From the NCBI GenBank assembly GCA_018700655.1, contig JABIUG010000505.1, positions 1 to 11,614 of the forward strand: a DNA stretch of 11,614 nt, read 5' to 3'. The translations under genes and the position numbers were made by a program. Within the stretch, counting starts at the first letter, position 1; each line of letters opens with the position of its first letter. Shown piece after piece: positions 1 through 6,392 of the stretch. The DNA comes from Rhodospirillaceae bacterium. Lineage in GTDB: Bacteria; Pseudomonadota; Alphaproteobacteria; SP197. Under the pieces are notes generated by a model. It was not told the DNA's origin. It was given only the letters and a program-made list of their open reading frames with translations, and made no database searches.

Positions 1-349
1 CCTGGGACGTCAGGAACATGGTCAGTGGCCAGCCGCCCTGCTGGCCCAGAAGCTGCAACGCGCTCTGATAGATCGTATCGATATCAGGGCGTTCCTCGCG
101 GTCGACCTTGATGTTGACGAAAAGCTCGTTCATCACGTCGGCGATCGCCTGATTCTCGAAACTTTCATGAGCCATGACGTGGCACCAGTGGCAGGCGGCA
201 TAACCGACCGAGAGCATGATCGGTTTGTCGTTTTCCCGCGCATGGGCCAGCACATCGGGGCCCCAGGGCTGCCAGTGGACCGGATTGTCCCGATGCTGGT
301 GGAGATAGGGACTGGTCTCCTGGTCGAGATTGTTGCGTCGGAAATCCAT
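1..349 (-). CDS. DUF255/YyaL (SSP411)-type thioredoxin domain protein, N-terminal part
   Basis: Translating the minus strand from the ATG at 349-347 gives 116 residues that run off the left edge of the window, so only the start of the gene is present. The visible part matches the N-terminal thioredoxin-fold domain of the DUF255 (YyaL/SSP411) family: SPYLHQH and DNPVHWQPWG near residues 13-30, a CHWC redox-type motif at 53-56 followed by HVMAHESFE, VDREERPDID near 82-91, and GGWPLTMFL near 105-113. Full family members are usually several hundred residues, with a C-terminal sugar-epimerase-like domain that lies outside this window. The cellular role of the family is poorly known. The gene is divergent from the small gene at 445 with a 95-base gap. 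No clear ribosome binding site precedes the ATG; the start rests on the match to the family N-terminus. Confidence 0.9.
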   Translation of the reverse strand, partial: MDFRRNNLDQETSPYLHQHRDNPVHWQPWGPDVLAHARENDKPIMLSVGYAACHWCHVMAHESFENQAIADVMNELFVNIKVDREERPDIDTIYQSALQLLGQQGGWPLTMFLTSQ

Positions 350-444
350 GGATGGCCCGCCGGGCGTTGCTTCAGGGGGGGATGAGCCCGTAACCTGACG
401 GTCCGGGATGACAATCTCAACCCCAAGAACAGTAGGGACTTTCC
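350..444. other. Divergent intergenic region
   Basis: This 95-base gap separates the minus-strand thioredoxin-domain gene from the plus-strand DUF6489-like gene, so promoters for both should lie here. I see no convincing -35/-10 pair on either strand. The only clear element is a purine-rich ribosome binding site, AGTAGGGA, about 7 to 14 bases before the ATG at 445. Confidence 0.4.
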
Positions 445-690
445 ATGAAGGTCACGATCGAGATCGACTGCACGCCCGAGGAGGCCAGAAGCCTTCTGGG
501 CATGCCCGATGTCAAGCCGCTCCAGGATGAGATCATGGCCGATCTCAGGGCCCGCATGACCGAAGCCGCCGGGGCCTTTGACACCGATGCCACGCTCAAG
601 TCCTGGATGGGCGCATCGGGGGACGGCATGGACCAGATGATGAAGTTCTGGAGCAAGATGGCCGACCCCACGGGCAAGGATGGTGCGTGA
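445..690 (+). CDS. Small DUF6489-like protein of unknown function
   Basis: An 81-residue acidic protein with no signal peptide or membrane segment, so probably cytoplasmic. It opens MKVTIEIDCTPEEARSLLG, then PDVKPLQDEIM, and ends with a methionine-rich helix (GDGMDQMMKFWSKMADP, near residues 59-75). This start and layout resemble what I recall of the alphaproteobacterial DUF6489 family, whose function is unknown; the family name is from memory and was not searched. The ATG is supported by the purine-rich site AGTAGGGA just upstream and by the conserved-looking N-terminus. It lies 63 bases before the mnmE start and could be cotranscribed with it. No catalytic motif is visible and no function should be assigned. 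Confidence 0.8.
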   Translation: MKVTIEIDCTPEEARSLLGMPDVKPLQDEIMADLRARMTEAAGAFDTDATLKSWMGASGDGMDQMMKFWSKMADPTGKDGA

Positions 691-724
691 CGGTTTTTGG
701 CCCGGCTGTGCGGGTTCTGAGGCG

Positions 725-757
725 ATGTTTCACGTGAAACACCGGCCCTTCCGGTGA
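725..757 (+). CDS. Possible ten-codon upstream reading frame through parS
   Basis: An ATG at 725 opens a ten-codon frame (MFHVKHRPFR) that reads straight through the parS palindrome and stops with TGA at 755-757. That stop overlaps the GTG start of mnmE (754-756) as GTGA, an arrangement typical of translational coupling. A TGAGG lies only two bases before the ATG, closer than a normal Shine-Dalgarno spacing, so translation is doubtful. The frame may simply be a by-product of the parS sequence, since any parS preceded by A reads ATG-TTT-CAC-GTG. Confidence 0.2.
   Translation: MFHVKHRPFR
726..741. promoter_or_regulatory. parS: parS site 1 (ParB-binding centromere)
   Basis: The perfect 16-base palindrome TGTTTCACGTGAAACA equals the widely conserved bacterial chromosomal parS consensus. 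It lies in the short gap between the DUF6489-like gene and mnmE, ending 12 bases before the mnmE GTG. ParB, encoded at 5478-6392, is expected to bind here, load as a CTP-dependent clamp and spread over nearby DNA. Function is inferred from the exact match and from linkage to parAB. Confidence 0.93.
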
Positions 758-2061
758 CGATCTTTGCGCTTTCTTCGGCGCCGGGCCGGGCCGCGATCGC
801 GGTGATCCGGGTCTCGGGCCCGGCTGCGGGTCTGGCGATCCGAACGTTGACGGGCCGCCATTTGCCCGATGCGCGCAGTGCGGCGCTCAGAACCCTGCGT
901 GATCCCGAAACCGAAGCTGTGCTCGATCAGGCGCTCGTTCTGTGGTTACCCGGCCCCGGTAGCGAAACCGGCGAGGATCTGGCGGAGTTTCATGTCCATG
1001 GCGGCAGGGCAGTGGTCTCGGGTCTGCTTGATGCCCTGGCCAGGCTGGCCGGCCTGCGTCCTGCCGAACCGGGCGAATTCACCCGCCGTGCCGTGGTCAA
1101 CGCCAAGCTCGACCTTACCGCTGCAGAAGCGGTCGCCGACCTGGTCGATGCCCATAGCCCGCGCCAGCGCGATCAGGCGCTCGAACAGATGTCGGGCAGT
1201 CTGGCCGATCTTTACGACGGTTGGCGCGAGCGCCTGATCGGTCTGATGGCACGGACCGAGGCGGTGATCGATTTTGCCGATGAAGAGCTGCCCAAGGATG
1301 TCCTGGCACAGTTCAGCGAGGCCGTCGGGGCACTGCGCGATCAGATCACGGACCATCTGGCCGATGAACGCAGGGGAGAGCGTCTGCGCGAGGGTCTGCA
1401 GGTCGTGATCCTGGGTGCGCCCAATGTCGGCAAGTCGAGCCTGCTGAACCAGCTTGCCCGCCGCGATGCCGCGATTGTCTCTGAAGAAGCCGGAACGACG
1501 CGGGATGTGGTCGAGGTCACCCTCGAAATCGCCGGATTTGCCGTGACACTGGCCGATACCGCCGGTTTGCGTGAAACCGGCGGGACGGTGGAGTTGGAAG
1601 GCATTCGAAGGGCGCGGCAACGCGCCGAAGCGGCTGATCTTTGCCTCCTGCTGGTCGATGCGACGCGCTGGGATGAAACCCGTGCAGCCGTCGCGAACCA
1701 CACGGGAGACCGCGCGTTGTTGATTGCGACCAAGGCCGATCTCGCGCCCCTGCCTGACGGCGACATGACGGTTTTTCTGTCGAATACGACCGGGGAAGGA
1801 CTGGATGGTCTGATCTCGGCGATGGCGGCAGCGTTTGAGGCGGCCTGGGAGGGCGCTTCGAGCGGCCCCACGCGCCAGCGCCATCGTGCAGGGCTCGAGC
1901 AGACGGTCGCGGCGCTGGGACGGGCGCTGGAAGGCCAGGAGGCGGCTCTCGTCGCCGAAGACCTTCGTTTGGCGACGGTCGCGCTGGGCCGGATCACCGG
2001 GCGGGTCGATATCGAAGACGTGCTTGATGTCATCTTCCGGGAGTTCTGCATCGGAAAATGA
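754..2061 (+). CDS. mnmE: tRNA uridine-5-carboxymethylaminomethyl modification GTPase MnmE
   Basis: A 435-residue GTPase that, with MnmG, installs the (carboxymethyl)aminomethyl group on wobble uridine 34 of some tRNAs, using a folate-derived carbon. The N-terminal formyl-THF-binding domain starts TIFALSSAPGRAAIAVIRVSG. The G domain follows: GAPNVGKSS at 221-229 (G1), TTRD at 248-251 (G2), DTAG at 268-271 (G3) and TKAD at 326-329 (G4). The protein ends FCIGK, the family's signature C-terminus, with the conserved cysteine at 432. G4 has Thr where the usual motif is NKxD. The GTG at 754 is the only start codon in frame after the stop at 718-720; it has no clear Shine-Dalgarno and overlaps the end of a ten-codon frame as GTGA. 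It may be cotranscribed with, or coupled to, upstream sequence that includes parS. Confidence 0.97.
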   Translation: MTIFALSSAPGRAAIAVIRVSGPAAGLAIRTLTGRHLPDARSAALRTLRDPETEAVLDQALVLWLPGPGSETGEDLAEFHVHGGRAVVSGLLDALARLAGLRPAEPGEFTRRAVVNAKLDLTAAEAVADLVDAHSPRQRDQALEQMSGSLADLYDGWRERLIGLMARTEAVIDFADEELPKDVLAQFSEAVGALRDQITDHLADERRGERLREGLQVVILGAPNVGKSSLLNQLARRDAAIVSEEAGTTRDVVEVTLEIAGFAVTLADTAGLRETGGTVELEGIRRARQRAEAADLCLLLVDATRWDETRAAVANHTGDRALLIATKADLAPLPDGDMTVFLSNTTGEGLDGLISAMAAAFEAAWEGASSGPTRQRHRAGLEQTVAALGRALEGQEAALVAEDLRLATVALGRITGRVDIEDVLDVIFREFCIGK

Positions 2062-2072
2062 CGGGCGGCCGA

Positions 2073-2088
2073 TGTTTCACGTGAAACA
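2073..2088. promoter_or_regulatory. parS: parS site 2 (ParB-binding centromere)
   Basis: A second perfect TGTTTCACGTGAAACA, extended to a 20-base palindrome (GATGTTTCACGTGAAACATC, 2071-2090). It starts 12 bases after the mnmE stop and ends 51 bases before the mnmG ATG. It lies 1347 bases from site 1. Like site 1 it is preceded by GA, so it also creates an ATG-TTT-CAC-GTG reading frame (2072-2107, 11 codons), probably incidental. Confidence 0.94.
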
Positions 2089-2103
2089 TCGCTCGATCTT
2101 GCT

Positions 2104-2132
2104 TTGACCCGGGGGGGTCGCATCCCTACATT
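2104..2132 (+). promoter_or_regulatory. Possible sigma-70-type promoter for a leaderless mnmG transcript
   Basis: TTGACC at 2104-2109 and TACATT at 2127-2132 are separated by exactly 17 bases, a good housekeeping promoter layout. The -10 box ends seven bases before the mnmG ATG at 2140, which puts the predicted transcription start at or next to the start codon. That would give a leaderless mRNA and would explain why no Shine-Dalgarno precedes this ATG. Leaderless mRNAs are common in alphaproteobacteria. The promoter is inferred from sequence only. Confidence 0.5.
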
Positions 2133-2139
2133 CCGCGCC

Positions 2140-4002
2140 ATGAACAACAGCGACAGCTTTGACGTCATCGTGGTCGGTGGCGGCCATGCCGGCACCGATG
2201 CCGCGGCCGCTGCTGCGCGCTGTGGCGCCAGGACGGCTCTGGTGACGCACAAGGCCGCAACGATCGGGGCGATGTCGTGCAATCCGGCGATCGGCGGGCT
2301 CGGCAAGGGCCATCTGGTGCGCGAGGTCGATGCCCTCGACGGCATCATGGCCCGGGCGATCGATAGATCCGGCATCCAGTTCCGTATGCTTAATGCGAGC
2401 AAGGGACCGGCGGTGCGCGGCCCGCGTGCCCAGGCCGACCGGATGCTTTACGCCGCTGCCGTGCAGGATTTGCTGGCAGAGCAGGCTGATCTGTCGATCA
2501 TCGAGGGCGAGGCTGACGATCTTGTTTTGGGCGAGGGCGGCGAGGTCGAAGGCCTGGTCCTGTCCGATGGTCGCAAATTGCCCTGCAGGGCGGTGGTGAT
2601 CACCACCGGTACTTTTCTGCGCGGCGTCATCCATATGGGCCTCGAGACCTGGGAGGCTGGCCGTATCGGTGACGCCCCGGCGGTCGGTCTGGCACGTACG
2701 CTCGAACGGCTGGGTTTTGCCCTGGGGCGCCTCAAGACGGGCACACCGCCGCGCCTTGATGGCCGCACGATTGACTGGACGGCCTGCCAGATCCAGCCCA
2801 GCGACGATCCGCCGGTGCCGTTTTCGACGCTGACCGATCGCATCACGGTGCCCCAGGTGCCCTGTCACATCACCAAGACGACCCAAGAGACCCACGCCAT
2901 CATTCGGGCCAATCTGGACCGTGCGCCGATCTATTGCGGTCAGATCGACGGCACGGGCCCGCGTTATTGTCCTTCGATCGAAGACAAAGTCGTGCGCTTT
3001 GCCGAAAAGCCGGGACACCAGATCTTCCTTGAACCCGAGGGGCTGGAGACCGACACGGTCTATCCCAACGGGATCTCGACCTCATTGCCACGCGACGTGC
3101 AGGAAGCTCTGGTGGCGACCATTCCGGGCCTGGGAAACGCTGTAATCGAACGCCACGGTTATGCCATCGAGTATGACTTCGTCGATCCGCGGGAGCTCCA
3201 GCACACGCTCGAGACCCGCCGGATTCCAGGGCTTTTCCTCGCCGGCCAGATCAACGGTACGACCGGCTACGAGGAGGCGGCAGGCCAGGGGCTTGTCGCG
3301 GGAATCAACGCCGCGCGCCGTGCCGGTGGCGGCCAGGGCGTTACCTTCGACCGGGCCGAGGCCTATCTGGGCGTGATGATCGATGATCTCGTGACGCGCG
3401 GGACCGAAGAGCCCTACCGCATGTTCACCAGCCGGGCGGAATACCGCCTGATGTTGCGCGCCGACAATGCTGATCTGCGCCTGACCGGCAAGGGGCTCGA
3501 AATCGGCTGTATCGGGCAGGAGCGCGCTGGCGCGTTCGAGCGCCGGAGCAGGGAGGTCGCGGTTGCCATGGCCCGTGCCGGGGAACTGACGGCAACCCCT
3601 GTGCAAGCCGGTGGTGTCGGCCTGGTCGTCAATCACGACGGACGCCGACGCAGCCTGATCGATTTCTTTGCTTATCCCGGTGCCACGCCCGAGCGGCTGG
3701 CGGGCCTGTGGCCCGAAATCGCGGGCTGGCCGTGCCATGCCATGGAACAGGTCGAGATTGCCGGGCGGTACGCCGGCTATATCGGGCGCATGGAGGCCGA
3801 TGTTGCGGCCTTCCGTCGTGACGAGGGCCTGGTGCTGCCCGAATCGATCGATTACGGAGCGATCGGGGGGCTGTCGAATGAGATGCGCGAAAAACTGATG
3901 GCTGCACGGCCGGCAACCCTGGGGCAGGCGGCGCGTATTCCCGGCGTGACGCCGGCGGCGCTGCAGGCGCTGATTGCCCATGTTCGGAGGCGTGCGGCAT
4001 GA
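2140..4002 (+). CDS. mnmG: tRNA uridine-5-carboxymethylaminomethyl modification enzyme MnmG
   Basis: A 620-residue FAD-dependent partner of MnmE in wobble-uridine tRNA modification (formerly GidA). Visible family motifs in order: the N-terminal dinucleotide fold FDVIVVGGGHAG; MSCNPAIGGLGKGHLVREVDALDG with a conserved cysteine; TGTFLRGVIHMG; GRLKTGTPPRLDGRTIDW; RYCPSIEDKVVRF with a second conserved cysteine; the FAD-proximal region INGTTGYEEAAGQG; MFTSRAEYRLMLRADNADLRLT; and the C-terminal helical domain beginning near IGGLSNEMREKL, which in this family contacts MnmE and tRNA. The ATG at 2140 is preferred over the in-frame TTG at 2104, because the TTG forms the -35 box of a likely promoter and the extra 12 residues do not look like family sequence. 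The stop overlaps the rsmG start as ATGA. Confidence 0.97.
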   Translation: MNNSDSFDVIVVGGGHAGTDAAAAAARCGARTALVTHKAATIGAMSCNPAIGGLGKGHLVREVDALDGIMARAIDRSGIQFRMLNASKGPAVRGPRAQADRMLYAAAVQDLLAEQADLSIIEGEADDLVLGEGGEVEGLVLSDGRKLPCRAVVITTGTFLRGVIHMGLETWEAGRIGDAPAVGLARTLERLGFALGRLKTGTPPRLDGRTIDWTACQIQPSDDPPVPFSTLTDRITVPQVPCHITKTTQETHAIIRANLDRAPIYCGQIDGTGPRYCPSIEDKVVRFAEKPGHQIFLEPEGLETDTVYPNGISTSLPRDVQEALVATIPGLGNAVIERHGYAIEYDFVDPRELQHTLETRRIPGLFLAGQINGTTGYEEAAGQGLVAGINAARRAGGGQGVTFDRAEAYLGVMIDDLVTRGTEEPYRMFTSRAEYRLMLRADNADLRLTGKGLEIGCIGQERAGAFERRSREVAVAMARAGELTATPVQAGGVGLVVNHDGRRRSLIDFFAYPGATPERLAGLWPEIAGWPCHAMEQVEIAGRYAGYIGRMEADVAAFRRDEGLVLPESIDYGAIGGLSNEMREKLMAARPATLGQAARIPGVTPAALQALIAHVRRRAA

Positions 4003-4613
4003 ACGCGGGTGAGGTTTGTGACCTCGTCGGCGTTTCACGTGAAACAGGCGAGCGCCTGGAGGCCTATGTCGCGACCCTGCTGGAGTGGCAGCAACGCATG
4101 AACCTGATCGGTCCCAGCACGGTCGAGGATGTCTGGGCGCGCCATATCCTCGATTGCGCCCAGCTTGTCCGCTTTGTCCCGCGTCATTGCCGCCGGCTGG
4201 TCGATCTGGGCAGCGGCGCCGGTCTGCCGGGCCTTGTTCTGGCGATCCTGGGCGTCGAGGGGGTCGAACTGGTCGAGAGCGATCAGAAGAAAGCTGCCTT
4301 CCTGCATGCTGCCGCCGGTGCTGCGGGGATCAAACCGGTGATTCACACCTGCCGGGTCGAGGCCGTCCCGCTGGGCCCTGCCGATGTCGTCACCGCACGT
4401 GCCCTGGCGCCGCTTGAACGGCTGGTTCCGATGGCTGCGCGGTTCATGGCCGAAGGCAGCATCGCGATTCTGCCCAAGGGTGCTGCCGTGGAGAATGAAC
4501 TGAAAGCCGTAGCACATGTATGGCACATGTGGTACAGACGTCACACTAGTATGACAGACCCTAGGGGCTGTCTCCTCGTGATCGACAGGCTGTACCATGA
4601 ACCAAGGCTTTGA
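3999..4613 (+). CDS. rsmG: 16S rRNA (guanine-527-N7)-methyltransferase RsmG
   Basis: A 204-residue S-adenosylmethionine-dependent methyltransferase (formerly GidB) that methylates a guanine in the 530 loop of 16S rRNA. It has the N-terminal helix VSRETGERLEAY (residues 12-23), NLIGPS and WARHILDCAQL, the AdoMet-binding loop LVDLGSGAGLPG (67-78), VESDQKKAAFL, and VVTARALAPLERL. The C-terminus (HTSMTDPRGCLLVIDRL) also fits the family. The ATG overlaps the mnmG stop as ATGA and follows GGAGG (3986-3990) at eight bases, so it is well supported. Codons 12-16 are encoded by a parS-like palindrome. From about 4500 codon use changes sharply: four of the last five arginines are AGA or AGG, and codons such as GTA, ACT, AGT and CCT appear. 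The 3' end overlaps the proposed parA start by 17 bases. Confidence 0.96.
   Translation: MNAGEVCDLVGVSRETGERLEAYVATLLEWQQRMNLIGPSTVEDVWARHILDCAQLVRFVPRHCRRLVDLGSGAGLPGLVLAILGVEGVELVESDQKKAAFLHAAAGAAGIKPVIHTCRVEAVPLGPADVVTARALAPLERLVPMAARFMAEGSIAILPKGAAVENELKAVAHVWHMWYRRHTSMTDPRGCLLVIDRLYHEPRL
4031..4046. promoter_or_regulatory. parS: parS site 3, inside rsmG coding sequence
   Basis: CGTTTCACGTGAAACA matches the parS consensus at 15 of 16 positions, the first base being C instead of T. It sits 32 bases into rsmG and encodes Val12-Ser-Arg-Glu-Thr16, flanked by glycine codons. The 14-base inner palindrome is intact, so ParB binding is likely. It is 1958 bases from site 2 and about 550 bases upstream of parA. 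Confidence 0.85.
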
Positions 4614-4636
4614 TGCTAAATATGGGAATGACATGT
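4512..4636. repeat. Spaced short repeats across the rsmG/parA junction
   Basis: GCACATGT occurs at 4512-4519 and 4523-4530, exactly 11 bases apart, and its ACATGT core recurs at 4631-4636. ACAGAC occurs at 4534-4539 and 4554-4559, 20 bases apart. The short palindromes GACGTC, ACTAGT and CCTAGG fall in the same stretch. Spacings near one and two helical turns are what a protein-binding region might show, but both genes are coding here and no known operator is recognised. Confidence 0.35.
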
Positions 4637-5478
4637 GTGGGACCGATCCTCTGACCCAACATCTGGGGTATGACGGTACACACAAGATTGTCGCCGTGGC
4701 GAACCAGAAGGGTGGTGTTGGTAAGACAACAACCACGATCAATCTGGCGACCGCACTGAGCGCCGTAGGACGGCGTATACTGATCGTCGACTCGGATTCT
4801 CAGGGCAATGCCAGCACCGGCCTGGGGATCGCACCGGCCGACCGGATCGAGACAACCTATGATCTGCTGACGGGTGGGCGCGTGACGCCGATGAAGACCG
4901 CGATTCCCAATCTGGAGATCATCCCGGCAACGGTTGACCTCTCGGGTGCGGAAATCGAGCTGGTCGGTGCCGAACGCCGCGAGGCCTGCCTCAAAAATGC
5001 AATGGGCGAGCTCGCAATCGACTATGACCTGGTCCTGATCGATTGTCCGCCGGCGCTGGGTCTTTTGACCTTGAACGCCCTTGTCGCCGCTGACGAGGTC
5101 CTGGTGCCATTGCAATGTGAGTTTTTCGCGCTTGAAGGCCTCTCCATGCTGTTGAAGACGATCGAGAGGGTGCGTGATGCCTATAATCCCGCGCTAAACG
5201 TCTCGGGCATCGTTTTGACGATGTATGACAAACGCAACCGGCTCGCCCGTGAAGTGGTCGAGGATGTCCGCCGGGTCATGGGCGAGACCGTGTTTGATAC
5301 GATTATCCCGCGCAATGTCCGGGTCAGCGAGGCGCCATCGTTCGGTAAGCCTGTGATGTTGCACTCTTTTCACAGCGCCGGTGCGCAGGCTTACGTGCAC
5401 CTGGCAGGCGAAATGCTGCGCCGCGACGCGGCCGCCACTGCCGCCAATAGCGCCACCACCATCCGGGGAGCAGCCTGA
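4597..5478 (+). CDS. parA: Chromosome partitioning ATPase ParA
   Basis: A 293-residue MinD/ParA-type ATPase that works with ParB-parS to move newly replicated origins. The deviant Walker A box KGGVGKTTT is at 38-46, VDSDSQGNAS (A' region) near 64-73, the Walker B segment LVLIDCPPALGLLTLNAL near 145-162, and PRNVRVSEAPSFGKP towards the C-terminus. Two departures from the usual pattern are visible: Ser replaces Pro in the DxDPQ segment, and about 29 residues precede the KIVAVANQKGG strand, against roughly 5-12 in typical homologues. The ATG at 4597 overlaps the rsmG end and has only a weak ribosome binding site. An ATG at 4633, preceded by GGGAA, gives 281 residues and is a credible alternative. 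Codon use is atypical until about 4800. The stop overlaps the parB ATG by one base (TGATG). Confidence 0.95.
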   Translation: MNQGFDAKYGNDMCGTDPLTQHLGYDGTHKIVAVANQKGGVGKTTTTINLATALSAVGRRILIVDSDSQGNASTGLGIAPADRIETTYDLLTGGRVTPMKTAIPNLEIIPATVDLSGAEIELVGAERREACLKNAMGELAIDYDLVLIDCPPALGLLTLNALVAADEVLVPLQCEFFALEGLSMLLKTIERVRDAYNPALNVSGIVLTMYDKRNRLAREVVEDVRRVMGETVFDTIIPRNVRVSEAPSFGKPVMLHSFHSAGAQAYVHLAGEMLRRDAAATAANSATTIRGAA

Positions 5479-6392
5479 TGAGCGAGACGCGAGGCCTGGG
5501 ACGTGGTCTATCCGCCCTGATCGGTGAACGCGCTGCGGCGACGCCGGGTTCGGCATCGGGTTCAGCATCCGGCGACGGTTTGCGCAAGCTGCCGGTTGGC
5601 CGGCTGATGCCCGGCCGGTTTCAGCCGCGCACCCAATTCAACGATAATGAGCTCAACCACCTGGCCGAAAGCCTGCGCCACAGCGGCATGATGCAGCCGA
5701 TCGTGGCACGCCCGGCGCCCGATGACGCCAACATGTTCGAGATCGTCGCGGGCGAACGGCGCTGGCGTGCTGCCCAGAAAGCCCAGCTCCACGAAGTTCC
5801 CGTGATCATCCGCTCGCTGAGCGATCAGGAAGTGCTCGAAATGGGCCTGGTCGAAAATCTGCAGCGCCAGGATCTGGGGCCGCTCGAAGAAGCCGCCGGT
5901 TATGAGCGCCTGCGCAAGGAATTCGAACTCACCCAGATGGAGATCGGCAATCTGGTGGGCAAGAGCAGGGCCCATATCGCCAACACGACCCGCCTGCTGC
6001 AGCTGCCCGCCAGTGTCTGCACGTTGCTCGATATCGGCAAACTCTCGGCCGGACATGGCCGTGCGCTGTTGGGTGCCCGCGATCCCGAAGCGCTCGCGCA
6101 ACAGGTCCTCGATCGCACGCTCTCTGTCCGTGACACCGAAGCCCTCGTGCAGGCAGAACAGCGTACCGGGGGATCAGGCAAGGGTGCACGCGCCAAACCA
6201 AAGGCAAGCCCGATCAGCGCCGATCAGCGCGAACTCCAGAACAGGCTGACCACTTCGGTCGGCCTGAAGGTCGAGATCCAGCCAAAGGGTGAAAGCGGTC
6301 GTCTGGTGCTGAACTACGCAAGCCTGGAACAGCTTGAAGACGTGATCGCCCGTCTGGAAGGCCCGCCGCGGCCACGCCTCGTCAGAAACTGA
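5478..6392 (+). CDS. parB: Chromosome partitioning protein ParB (parS-binding CTPase)
   Basis: A 304-residue ParB. The N-terminal LGRGLSALIG (7-16) is the basic segment that stimulates ParA. A short linker with a GSASGSAS repeat leads to the CTP-binding domain: RFQPRTQF (48-54 region), QPIVARP, AGERRWRAAQKA (91-102) and ENLQRQDL (126-133). The helix-turn-helix that reads parS lies near 150-173 (LTQMEIGNLVGKSRAHIANT and following). After a variable linker, the C-terminal dimerisation domain runs from about SADQRELQNRLTTSVG to IARLEG. It should bind the three parS sites 1.4 to 4.8 kb upstream. The ATG follows GGGGAG at seven bases and overlaps the parA stop by one base, indicating translational coupling. 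It ends immediately beside the holA stop codon on the other strand. Confidence 0.97.
   Translation: MSETRGLGRGLSALIGERAAATPGSASGSASGDGLRKLPVGRLMPGRFQPRTQFNDNELNHLAESLRHSGMMQPIVARPAPDDANMFEIVAGERRWRAAQKAQLHEVPVIIRSLSDQEVLEMGLVENLQRQDLGPLEEAAGYERLRKEFELTQMEIGNLVGKSRAHIANTTRLLQLPASVCTLLDIGKLSAGHGRALLGARDPEALAQQVLDRTLSVRDTEALVQAEQRTGGSGKGARAKPKASPISADQRELQNRLTTSVGLKVEIQPKGESGRLVLNYASLEQLEDVIARLEGPPRPRLVRN

Noticed and set aside
701..718. CCCG...CGGG hairpin after the DUF6489-like gene as a terminator
   Set aside because: Only four base pairs and no T-run; too weak to support.
2077..4038. Long minus-strand open frames opposite mnmG and rsmG (2077-3018 and 3082-4038)
   Set aside because: Shadows of well-supported genes; no family motifs, no ribosome binding sites, and low-complexity Arg/Ala/His-rich products.
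4521..4536. TGGCACATGTGGTACA as a sigma-54 promoter
   Set aside because: The TGGCA part fits, but the essential GC of the -12 element is missing.
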